Assembly: GCA_020719385.1 (NCBI GenBank)
Contig: DYQK01000022.1
Location: forward strand, 1-37,018
Direction: 5' to 3'
DNA from: Rikenella microfusus
GTDB lineage: Bacteria > Bacteroidota > Bacteroidia > Bacteroidales > DYQK01
DNA length: 37,018 nucleotides
Part shown: positions 17,842 through 26,100 of the stretch, in pieces
How positions within the stretch are numbered: the first letter of the stretch is position 1
Layout of the letters: the number at the start of each line of letters is the position of its first letter
Notes under the pieces: model-generated
Seen by the model: the letters and a program-made list of their open reading frames with translations, nothing else
Database searches by the model: none
What the model was told of the DNA's origin: nothing
Translations under genes and position numbers: made by a program

Positions 17842-17877
17842 AAATATAGAGACAATTTGCGAATTATCTCTATATTT
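17842..17877 (-). terminator. Terminator of the S9 peptidase gene
   Basis: An 11-bp stem (AAATATAGAGA at 17842-17852 with TCTCTATATTT at 17867-17877) is followed on the minus strand by a T-rich run. It lies 13 bp beyond the peptidase stop. Confidence 0.75.
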
Positions 17878-17890
17878 TTTAAAAAATTTT

Positions 17891-20035
17891 TTACAAATGT
17901 TCGTCAAAATATTGAGTAACAAGTTTCATTAGGTGCAGTCTGTCTTGCCCGCGAACATTGTGTTCGTGCCGCGGATACGCAAAATAATCTATCAAAACTC
18001 CTTTCTCGATACATTTTTGCATAAATTCTAAACTGTGTTTCCACAAAACCGTGTTGTCAAGTCCGCCGTGAACGATTAATAATTTTCCTTTGAGATTCGA
18101 AACTTTGTTTAATAACGAAGTTTTCTCGTACCCTTCGGGATTTTCTTGCGGCGAATCCATATATCTCTCGCCATACATTACCTCGTAAAATTTCCAGTCA
18201 ATAACGGGACCGCCCGAAACGCCGACTTTAAAAATATCAGGATAAGTTGTCAACAACGAAATAGTCATAAAACCGCCGTAACTCCAGCCGTGAACGCCAA
18301 TTCGATTCATATCAACGTAACTTAAATTTTTCAGAAATTCAACACCTTTTAACTGGTCTTTCATCTCTGTTACCCCGCATTGACGGTGAATACAACTTTC
18401 AAACTCAAAACCGCGACGTTCAGAACCTCGATTATCAACAACTAAAACGACATAATTTTTTTGAGCCATATAAAATTCCCACATTCTCGCATCGGCGAGC
18501 CAAGATTCGTTTATCATTTGTGCGTGAGGACCACCGTAAACGTAAATTATCGCAGGATATTTTTTCCCCTCGACAAAATTTAACGGTTTATACAAACGGT
18601 AATACAAATCGGTTTTATTGTCATCTGCTTTTATTGTCCCGACGGTCATCTCGGCGAGTTTATAATTTTTCAACGGATTCGCTGCGGTAAGTAAATTTCG
18701 TTTAGTTTTTCCCTCTTTATCGAGAAGTAAAATTTGATTTGGCACTTTTTGATTCGAGAAAACATCAATAAAATGATTTTTATCGCTTGAAACAGCAACA
18801 TTATGCGTTCCTTTTTCCTGCGAAAGACGTTTTATCTCGGAAGTTTTTAGATTCACGCGAAACAAATTTGTCTCTAAAGGATTCTCTGCGGTGGAATAAT
18901 AAAATAAATTTTCCTCCTTCTCATCAAAACCCAATATTTCTGTAACGACAAAATTGCCTTTTGTGAGTTGTTTAACTAATTTTCCATCGGTTTGATAGAG
19001 ATAAATATGCGTAAAACCATCTCTTTGACTCAACCAAATAAATTGTTCTTGCGTTTTTAAACAAATCGCAGACTTGAGAGGCTCGACATAACGTTCATTT
19101 TTCTCTTCGAAAAGCGTTTTTACCAATTTTCCTGTTGAAATTTCATACTGATTAAACTGCAAATGATTTTGTTGACGATTCAAAACTGCAATAAAAAGAT
19201 ATTTCTCCGAAGGATGCCACGAAATATTTGTTAAATATTTCTCGGAAGTAGAATCTTTCTCAATATAAATCACTTTTTTTGTCTGAACATTATAAATTCC
19301 GACAGCCAAATGTTCACTTTTCTCACCTGCCATCGGATAACGAAGTTTATTTTCGAAAGCCATCGGAGCTTGTGTTGCATCAACCAAAGGATATTCAGCA
19401 ACATTGCGTTCATCTTTGTAATAAAACGCAAGAAAATTTCCATTCGGAGACCAAAAAGTTCCCTTCACACAACCAAATTCATTGCGACTAACATATTTTC
19501 CACAGACAATTCCTTTATCTGTGAAATTTGTTATCGCAATTTTGTCAAAATTTTTATTTCCAATATAAATATTGTTGTCAATAGTGTATGCGACAGCGAA
19601 AGTTTTGGGTTCGACATCTAAATTTTCTGCTTCTTTTGGCAGCGAAACAAAATTTTCGATTTTTTTTGTGTTCACATTCAACGAAAATAACGTATTATTT
19701 TCACAAAAACGCAAAATATCAGAATTTTGCCAAGAATGTTCAGGAAAATAAGTTACGTTTTCGAGATTTTGAGAGGTTAAAGCAAGATTTAACTCCTCAA
19801 GTTTGAGCAATTCTGTTTTTTTATCTTTGGAAACAGAATTTTCGTACAAAACGGAAGCACCTTTTTCGCAGAAAGTAAAACGGTCATTATCGCGAAACTG
19901 CAAATAAAACAAAGTTTCGGGATAAAACTTGCGAAATTGTTGTAAAACAGCCTCTTCAAGAGTCAATTCTTGATTTTGTGCAAACAAACGAGAGGCAAAA
20001 AGAAAAAATGTTAAGAGAAAAGTGATTTTTTTCAT
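17891..20035 (-). CDS. Dipeptidyl-peptidase IV-like S9B serine peptidase
   Basis: A 714-residue exported peptidase. A signal peptide (MKKITFLLTFFLFASRLFAQ) is followed by a DPP-IV-type beta-propeller (about 30-470; repeats such as FWSPNGNFLAFYYKDE and ISWHPSEKYLFIA) and an alpha/beta-hydrolase domain. The catalytic triad is complete: Ser585 in GWSYGG, Asp660 in GGLDNTV and His692 in RHEHNV. DPP-IV enzymes remove X-Pro or X-Ala dipeptides from peptides in the periplasm. Family length is about 700-740, so it is full length. No -7 box is visible upstream; instead a 60-bp repeat with a terminator hairpin begins 8 bp before the ATG, so its transcription may depend on readthrough or on a promoter I cannot see. 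Confidence 0.92.
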   Translation of the reverse strand: MKKITFLLTFFLFASRLFAQNQELTLEEAVLQQFRKFYPETLFYLQFRDNDRFTFCEKGASVLYENSVSKDKKTELLKLEELNLALTSQNLENVTYFPEHSWQNSDILRFCENNTLFSLNVNTKKIENFVSLPKEAENLDVEPKTFAVAYTIDNNIYIGNKNFDKIAITNFTDKGIVCGKYVSRNEFGCVKGTFWSPNGNFLAFYYKDERNVAEYPLVDATQAPMAFENKLRYPMAGEKSEHLAVGIYNVQTKKVIYIEKDSTSEKYLTNISWHPSEKYLFIAVLNRQQNHLQFNQYEISTGKLVKTLFEEKNERYVEPLKSAICLKTQEQFIWLSQRDGFTHIYLYQTDGKLVKQLTKGNFVVTEILGFDEKEENLFYYSTAENPLETNLFRVNLKTSEIKRLSQEKGTHNVAVSSDKNHFIDVFSNQKVPNQILLLDKEGKTKRNLLTAANPLKNYKLAEMTVGTIKADDNKTDLYYRLYKPLNFVEGKKYPAIIYVYGGPHAQMINESWLADARMWEFYMAQKNYVVLVVDNRGSERRGFEFESCIHRQCGVTEMKDQLKGVEFLKNLSYVDMNRIGVHGWSYGGFMTISLLTTYPDIFKVGVSGGPVIDWKFYEVMYGERYMDSPQENPEGYEKTSLLNKVSNLKGKLLIVHGGLDNTVLWKHSLEFMQKCIEKGVLIDYFAYPRHEHNVRGQDRLHLMKLVTQYFDEHL

Positions 20036-20042
20036 ATCAAAA

Positions 20043-20102
20043 AATTTTTTTTTGTAAAAACCCTCAAGTTTTTCTTGAGAAAATCTTGAGGGGAAATGAT
20101 TT
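20043..20102. repeat. 60-bp direct repeat, copy A, left flank of the ABC-3C locus
   Basis: This 60-bp stretch matches 23052-23111 at 57 of 60 positions in the same orientation (differences at 20074, 20093 and 20095). It includes a T9 run, GTAAAAA, and the full terminator hairpin. The two copies are 3009 bp apart and enclose exactly the ABC-3C genes and their promoter. Confidence 0.9.
20061..20092 (-). terminator. Terminator of the ABC-3C operon (inside repeat copy A)
   Basis: An 8-bp stem CCCTCAAG/CTTGAGGG with a 16-nt loop that contains a second small complementary CTCAAG-like element, then a T5 run on the minus strand. It follows the ATPase stop by about 20 bp. Confidence 0.75.
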
Positions 20103-20112
20103 CTGAATAAAA

Positions 20113-21813
20113 TTATTCTATTTTAAATAATTTATCTTTTTGCGATAATTTTAAAATAAAATATTCTTTTTTGTTTAATTCTTGTGGTAATTTATCTTTT
20201 AAAATTGCGACAACAAACTGTATTTGATTATTATTCACAAATTCAGCAATTTTAATTAGCTGTTTGTCATCCATTAATTCTTTTCTGTCATTCAAAACAA
20301 AGTGCAAACAAGGAATATTTTCGTTTTCTGCAAATAAAATATAAGCAATATCAAAACAAGAAATTTCTCCTTGTTTTTTTCCCGACCCAATATTCAAATT
20401 AAATGTGGTAAAATCGTAAAATTTTATTCCTTTGTTATTCCTCTTTATTTCACAATTCAACGCATAAGATTCCTCATACAATTCTTTTGAAATTGCAGCG
20501 AAAAATTTGTTAAATTTATCTTTTTGATTTTTTACAATTTGTTCTGTATCTTTTGAAAAAAGTTTTTCGTCAACGTTTATTAGTTGTTCGCTCAACTTTT
20601 CCAATTCTTGTTCAATTTCACTTAACTGATTAATCATTGTCTCATATTCTCCTTTTAACCGAAATTTGTCGTGTAATTCTATGTCCAATTTTCGCATTTC
20701 TTCCATAGTATCTGTTTGTTGAGTCAAAGATATTAATTCATCCTTCACTTTTTTTAATTTCTCTAAATCCTGATTTTTTAATTCTAATTTTTTTTCGAGA
20801 TTTGGTAAATCTTGGGTTATAAATTTCACTTTTTCCTTAATCATTAAATTGTGATATTTCACTAAATCTTCGAATGTTTTTTGAATTCCATCGATTAACT
20901 TAGTCGCTTGTTGATATATAATATAAAGTTGTTCAGAGTCAATGTTTGCAAAATCTGATTCTAAACTTTGTTTTGCCTCAAGAATTGTGCGTCTGCGAAT
21001 GTTTAGAGTGCTAATTTCTGCACTCACTTTATTTATTTTATATTTGACGTTGTCTAATTTCTCAAAATCTTCCATTAAATTTTCATTAGAATTTAATTTC
21101 TCTTTTTTTTGTTTGAGAATTAAAATTTCATCTTCCAAAACTTTCAATGCAGTTTCATAAAAAGATTTTGTTTGTTGTTTTTCAATACGTTTTTTAAATG
21201 TTTCTTCTTGTTTTATTTTTGCTAAGATTTCTTCTCTATCGCTATTTTCGACATTACATCCAAATAAAAACAAAAACAGAGTTTCATATTCTGCATCTGT
21301 GGTATATTTGTTCAAAGTTTTCAATGTATGTTCATTTTTGTCTTCGCAACGAATATGATGAGAAATAATTTGGCGAAATGTAGGTTTTTCTACATTATGA
21401 TGAGAATAAATTAATTGTAATAATTTTTGTTCAAATTCTTTTTCAGAAAAATTTTCTCCATTTATTTTTCGAATACACTCTTTGCGAGAAAGAAAATTCC
21501 GTTCAATAACAACTTCCTCTGAATCAAAAATATCTAAATTTTGTTTCAAAATTAAGGTGATTAAAACTTTTTTCCCAATTAAAAAATTTTTAACCAAGGT
21601 ATGTTCGTTTTTTCTCGAATCAGGGTCGAGATATATCTCTTTAGATTCTCCACCTAAACAAAAATCAATTAATTTCAATGTTGTTGTTTTACCAATATTG
21701 TTGCCTGTAATTTGGTTTTCACTCTCGTCAACAATGAAATTAATACCTCTTCGGAAATTGATTTCCCGAATGATTTTATTTCCCGCAGATATAATTAACG
21801 ATTTTATGAACAT
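20113..21813 (-). CDS. DUF2326-type ABC/SMC-like ATPase of an ABC-3C system
   Basis: A 566-residue ATPase with SMC/RecF-like layout: N-terminal ABC half with Walker A GNNIGKTT (37-44) preceded by INFIVDESENQITG, long central coiled coils (about 200-430, rich in K/E/L heptads), and the C-terminal half with a degenerate Walker B-like strand HFVLND (504-509). This is the DUF2326 type used as the ATPase of ABC three-component (ABC-3C) conflict systems. The first ATG at 21813 overlaps the end of the small middle-component gene by 10 bp, the usual coupling. The frame is intact, unlike its two partners. The Asp after the strand is kept, but the usual HD/HDS is HFVLND-like here, as in some family members. 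Confidence 0.8.
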   Translation of the reverse strand: MFIKSLIISAGNKIIREINFRRGINFIVDESENQITGNNIGKTTTLKLIDFCLGGESKEIYLDPDSRKNEHTLVKNFLIGKKVLITLILKQNLDIFDSEEVVIERNFLSRKECIRKINGENFSEKEFEQKLLQLIYSHHNVEKPTFRQIISHHIRCEDKNEHTLKTLNKYTTDAEYETLFLFLFGCNVENSDREEILAKIKQEETFKKRIEKQQTKSFYETALKVLEDEILILKQKKEKLNSNENLMEDFEKLDNVKYKINKVSAEISTLNIRRRTILEAKQSLESDFANIDSEQLYIIYQQATKLIDGIQKTFEDLVKYHNLMIKEKVKFITQDLPNLEKKLELKNQDLEKLKKVKDELISLTQQTDTMEEMRKLDIELHDKFRLKGEYETMINQLSEIEQELEKLSEQLINVDEKLFSKDTEQIVKNQKDKFNKFFAAISKELYEESYALNCEIKRNNKGIKFYDFTTFNLNIGSGKKQGEISCFDIAYILFAENENIPCLHFVLNDRKELMDDKQLIKIAEFVNNNQIQFVVAILKDKLPQELNKKEYFILKLSQKDKLFKIE

Positions 21814-22031
21814 AATTTTATTTCTCCTTTCTCATTAGAAATTGCAACATTTATCAAATACAACCAATCTAAACATAAAACAAAAATGGGAAAAGTCATA
21901 TTTGATTCTAATTTTACTTTTTGAAATAACTACAACAAGTTTTGTTTTTTGTATTTCTGCAAAATTTTCAAAACAATTGCACCATTGTAATAAATACAAT
22001 TTTCTGGATGAACACTTTCAGGAATTAACAT
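21804..22031 (-). pseudogene. ABC-3C middle component with an internal TAG stop
   Basis: A 75-codon frame starting at ATG 22031 and ending TAA at 21804-21806, interrupted by TAG at codon 34 (21930-21932). Before the stop: MLIPESVHPENCIYYNGAIV, then LKILQKYKKQNLL; after it: LFQKVKLESNMTFPIFVLCL, then DWLYLINVAISNEKGEIKLC. The size, the MLxPxxH-like start and the LDWLYLINxxxxxxEGEI-type end fit the small middle components of ABC-3C systems. It overlaps the tail of the SMEK gene by 14 bp and the ATPase start by 10 bp, so position agrees. A single change of TAG to GAG or CAG would restore it. TAG is a normal stop here (atpE ends with it). Confidence 0.7.
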
Positions 22032-22236
22032 TTTTGGGAGGATTTTTAAAAATTTTACATTTCATAAACGCACTAACAACTATAATACTTGCACAAATAT
22101 CCAATTCTTCATTGGGAATTGGGACAAAATTTGAACTTTGAATCACAAATTCAATAACTTTACCAATAACATCAAAAAATATATCATCTGATTTTTTTGT
22201 TTCATCAATTGCACTGATATAAAATCTCTGTAACAC
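22018..22236 (-). pseudogene. Displaced C-terminal tail of the SMEK-domain protein
   Basis: This frame holds about 70 residues (LQRFYISAIDETKKSDDIFF, then EFVIQSSNFVPIPNEELDIC, then ASIIVVSAFMKCKIFKNP) that look like the C-terminal domain typical of ABC-3C partners (a segment ending in DAFxKCKIFKNP). The nominal GTG start is inside the preceding gene, which is out of frame by one base. Removing one T from the TTTT run near 22241-22245 joins KSISV directly to CCVLQRFYIS. It is therefore the missing end of the SMEK protein, not a separate gene. It overlaps the middle component start at its 3' end. Confidence 0.7.
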
Positions 22237-22987
22237 ACAACAAAACAGAAATACTTTTATTTACACCTTGCAAATCAAATTCTTTATATTTTTTATCTAA
22301 CAAAGTACAATAAATTGAAAAATCCTCAATAATCATTCTTGCTTTTTCCAATTCATTATAATCTATTTTTCTATCAATCTCAAAATCTTTCGTGTTTATT
22401 GCTGTTTCAAAATTACTCAAATCAGTTTTTGCTAAAATATTCACAATTTCAGCCAAATTTGAATTTAATTTGCTCTCGTCAATATTACCTAATTCTTTTT
22501 TTATAAACTCGTAAATCTCTCGATATTTATCAATATCAAGAGATTTTATTGATTTTAAAATAAAAGTAACATCAATAATATCATCTTTGGGATTAAATTT
22601 TATATTATGGGAATTTGAAAAAGTTTTTCCTCGTAAATCACCTGCATCAGAAACTATTGGAACAAATTTAAAATGATAATTATCTACAGAATAAGTTTTT
22701 ATTTTATTTTTTCCTAAACTTTCCTCAATTTTCTTTTTTGTACCTGTTGCAGAAACTTGAATAACCAATTTATTTGTACGGTCAACTAAATCAATTGCCT
22801 CTACATTTTGTTTTTGTTGATTTTCATTTACTAAACTCCAACCAAATAATTTATTGAGAAAATGTTGATAAAAATCCTCTGAAAAAATATTTTCATCCAA
22901 AAGATTTAATTTTCCTCTTGATTTTATATGTGAAATATGTAAATTTAATTTTTCTTCAATATAATTGAAATAATAAGAATGCATCAT
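22205..22987 (-). CDS. SMEK-domain protein of an ABC-3C system, truncated by frameshift
   Basis: A 260-residue frame. The N-terminal region has the SMEK-type core EAIDLVDRTNKLVIQVSATG followed by TKKKIEESL, which resembles a PD-(D/E)XK-like nuclease fold with Asp and Gln-Val-Ser at the usual acidic and basic positions. A helical middle region follows. The frame ends prematurely at 22205 while the true tail is in the adjacent frame (22018-22236); the repaired protein would be about 323 residues. ATG 22987 (or the next codon, 22984) is chosen because a -7 box lies about 25 bp upstream, whereas the TTG at 23014 lies inside it. In ABC-3C systems this partner is the likely effector or specificity component. 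Confidence 0.75.
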   Translation of the reverse strand: MMHSYYFNYIEEKLNLHISHIKSRGKLNLLDENIFSEDFYQHFLNKLFGWSLVNENQQKQNVEAIDLVDRTNKLVIQVSATGTKKKIEESLGKNKIKTYSVDNYHFKFVPIVSDAGDLRGKTFSNSHNIKFNPKDDIIDVTFILKSIKSLDIDKYREIYEFIKKELGNIDESKLNSNLAEIVNILAKTDLSNFETAINTKDFEIDRKIDYNELEKARMIIEDFSIYCTLLDKKYKEFDLQGVNKSISVLLCVTEILYQCN

Positions 22988-23011
22988 AAAAATAAAAGTT
23001 AAATTTTTTGG

Positions 23012-23043
23012 CAAAGATAAATAATTTTTCTCAGAAAAAACAA
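23012..23043 (-). promoter_or_regulatory. Promoter of the ABC-3C operon
   Basis: TTG at 23041-23043, a 21-bp spacer and TATCTTTG at 23012-23019 on the minus strand fit the Bacteroidota consensus. The leader to ATG 22987 is about 18 nt. It sits just inside the copy B repeat boundary, so the locus carries its own promoter. Confidence 0.65.
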
Positions 23044-23051
23044 TTTTTCAT

Positions 23052-23111
23052 AATTTTTTTTTGTAAAAACCCTCAAGTTTTTTTTGAGAAAATCTTGAGG
23101 GAAGATGATTT
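23052..23111. repeat. 60-bp direct repeat, copy B, right flank of the ABC-3C locus
   Basis: Partner of 20043-20102 (57/60 identical, same orientation). Immediately inside it, the minus strand reads ATGAAAAATTG, which resembles the start of the S9 peptidase gene next to copy A (ATGAAAAAAATC). This hints that copy B, too, once lay in front of that gene, but the resemblance is short. Confidence 0.9.
23070..23101 (-). terminator. Terminator of the fused flavoprotein gene (inside repeat copy B)
   Basis: The CCCTCAAG/CTTGAGGG stem, followed on the minus strand by TTTTTAC and a run of A, lies about 20 bp beyond the flavoprotein stop. Same hairpin as at 20061-20092. Confidence 0.75.
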
Positions 23112-23120
23112 AAAAAAAGT

Positions 23121-26100
23121 TTATTTAAACGCTTTTTCTAAAAGTCCGTCTCCTTTGAGAGATAAACGTTCAAAGTATTCAGGTACTTTTTTTCCTGTAA
23201 TTTTATCAACGTACAATTTTGCGAGATATTGTCCCAACATAAAACCTTGTCCGCGGAGTCCGAGAAATAATCCGTTTTCGGTGTCGATGAACATTCTTGG
23301 TTCGGTGTAATATCCCGACCAGACCGCCTGAAAACCAACAGACGCAAGTTCAGGAATCCAGTCAACAAAAATTTCAGAAGCAATTTCTAAGAAGTCTTTA
23401 GTGTTGATTTTCAAATTCTTACCTGTTTCCAAATGTTCAACAGCAGGCGAGGCACAACCAATGATTTGTCCCGTATCGGCGAGTTGTTGACCGTAAACGG
23501 CAGAAAAACCTTTGTAAACCCTTCGGTCAATTAACATATTTAACGAGGAATTTTTTACCCCCAACATCGGCAAGCGGCGTGTGATGAAAGCCTGATGCTT
23601 GACGGGAAAAAGTCCGAGTTCGAGTCCGAGTTTTTGAGCGAATTTATTCCCCTCGGCGCCGAGTGCGTTGATGAAAATCGGCGTTTGATACTCAATAAAT
23701 TTCTTTTCGTGAGTTTTCACTAACACAAAAAAGTCGTTGCCTTCCTTACGTACATCGATAAGTTTGCAATCTTCGAGAACATTTCCTCCTTTTTTAGTTC
23801 CGATTCTACGAATCAAATCGAGTACTCTTCCTGGAGTTGCCTGCCAACAATTTCGCGTTATCAAAGCAGAAATGTACGTTTTGAGATTTGGATTAATATA
23901 CGGAGAAATTTTATTTCGAAAATCTTTGGGTTCAATCATTGTTGCGTCAGACCATTGCATCGAAAGTTCGAGTGCTTTGTACATATTTTCGTCATGGGCA
24001 AAAGTTACGTACTCGATTGGGTGATAATGCACGTCCCAAATATTTTGTAACTCTTTGAAAATCGCAAGATTATGTTCTGCAATGTCTGATAGTTCGGGCA
24101 AACTGAAGTTCGGTCTTCCACCTGCAATATTTCTCCAAGACGCACCGCGGTCAAAATTTATCAAAACAGGATTCAAATTTTCCTCCGACAAATATCGAAA
24201 TAAAGCACTTCCTCCGATTCCGCCACCTGCGACTAACGCTGAAACCTTGATTTGCGTGGGTTTTTCATTATTTGTGTTGACAGAGAAATTCTCAATTTTG
24301 GTGTGCGGATACAATTCACCCATCGCAAGTTGGTTCGAAAGTGGTCCGCGAGGTGTTGCAACTCCGACAATAGAAATTCCGCGAGAACGAAGCATTTGTT
24401 TGAGCCGTGGAATACAACGTTTACCGCGACAAGGTCCCATTCCGAGATGCGTTGTGTGTTTAATTTCATCGACAGAAACAAATTTTCTGTCTCCAATAAT
24501 TTCAAGAACATCGTCTAAGATGACGTCATCGCAATGACAGAGGAATTGTTGACTTTCAATGGTTTTTTCTAATTTTTCGAAATTAGCCGTTTCGGGATAA
24601 CGATTTTTTGGGATAAAACCGCGAACATTCGCAAGCGATTCTCCGTGTAAATTCAAGGATTTCACTCTCGCAATATTCGTTTTATTCGGTTTTTTCAAAA
24701 TTTTCTCAATTATTCCTTCACCTAATTTTTTCCCAAAATTGTCAACTAAAAAAACTTCGGTTTTTTCGTCTGCAAAATGTTCAATAGGTAAAAATAACCA
24801 ATCTTTCTGCAAATTATACCCAAAAATGGCAAGTCCTGGGCATTGATAAACGCAGTCGAAGCACCCAATACACTTTTCAAAATCAATTTGCGGCACCGTT
24901 GAAGTCGAAGTTTTTGTTATTGCCCCATGCGGACACGCAAATTCGCAAGGATTACACGCAAAACCGTACAGACAATCAATAATGACAAACGGTTTCGCAA
25001 GCATTCTTTCAGATGTTGGTAAAAACGGATTTTCAATAACTTTCGTTGGATGTTGTTGAGAATCAATGTATTCCTTCGAGATTTCGAGATAAGAATCATA
25101 ATTAAAACGTTCACCTAAGTCGGCAATTATCTCGAAAGCAACTTGTTTTCCTCTCAAAACGGCACTTGTTCCTTCGCCGATTCTGATGGCGTCACCTGCA
25201 CCGAAACAATTTCTGCCGAAAACTTCGTTTCCTTTTAACAAAAGTTGGTCGTCAGGAATTAAACCTGTGCAAATATTTATCGCATCAATTCCTGTAATAA
25301 TTTGTTCCGTTCCTGGAATTGGTTTAAAATTTTGGCAATCTGCAATAACTGCGCCAATTATTCCTGTGTGATTTTCGTTAGGAATGGCTTTGATTAACAA
25401 TTTTGAGGTAAAAATTGGGATTCCGAGTCTGCGAACGCGATTCGCTTGCACAGGAAAACCGCCTTCGTAAGGCATTGCTTCGAGAATCATTTTCACATTT
25501 GCTCCTGCTTGCGTGAGTTGATACGAAGTCAGGTAACCAATGTTTCCTGCTCCGACGGTCAAAATATTTTTTCCCAAAAGAGTAAATTGCATATTCATCA
25601 TCTTCTGCACAACTGCCGCTGAGTAAACACCTGGCAAATCGTCATTTTCGAAAGCAGGCATAAACGGCACCGCACCTGTTGCAACGACTAAATAATCGGT
25701 TTCGACATAATAAATTTCTTCGGTTTTGATATTTTTTATCGCCAAACGTTTTCCTTCGAGAATGTCCCAAACCGTAGAATTGAGAAATACGTTTTCGAGA
25801 GATTCACCTGCAAGCATATTTGCGATTTCGAAACCTCGCATTCCGCCGAAACGTTTAACTTTTTCGAAAAAGAAAAATTGATGTGTTTGCATCAAAAATT
25901 GTCCACCGATTTTCTCGTTGTTGTCAATAACGATGTTCGGAATGTTGTGTTTGTTCAATTCCTCGCGCACTGCAAGCCCCGCGGGACCAGCACCGATGAT
26001 GGTTACGGTAGTTTGATAAACATTTCTGCCGTTTTCTTTTTTGTAAGATTCGAAATTGGGCAGATAATCTTTGGGTAATTCCTTGACTTCCTTGACATTA

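Noticed and set aside
21930-21932. TAG in the middle component as a recoded sense codon
   Set aside because: atpE in this window ends with TAG, no other gene needs TAG to be read as sense, and no recoding signal was seen. A nonsense change or read error is simpler.
21842-22141. Rightward 99-codon open frame inside the ABC-3C locus
   Set aside because: It is antisense to the middle component and SMEK tail, which show recognisable family text on the other strand.
20043-23111. The 60-bp repeats as insertion-sequence ends or target-site duplications
   Set aside because: They are direct rather than inverted, far longer than target-site duplications, contain a gene terminator, and no transposase lies between them.
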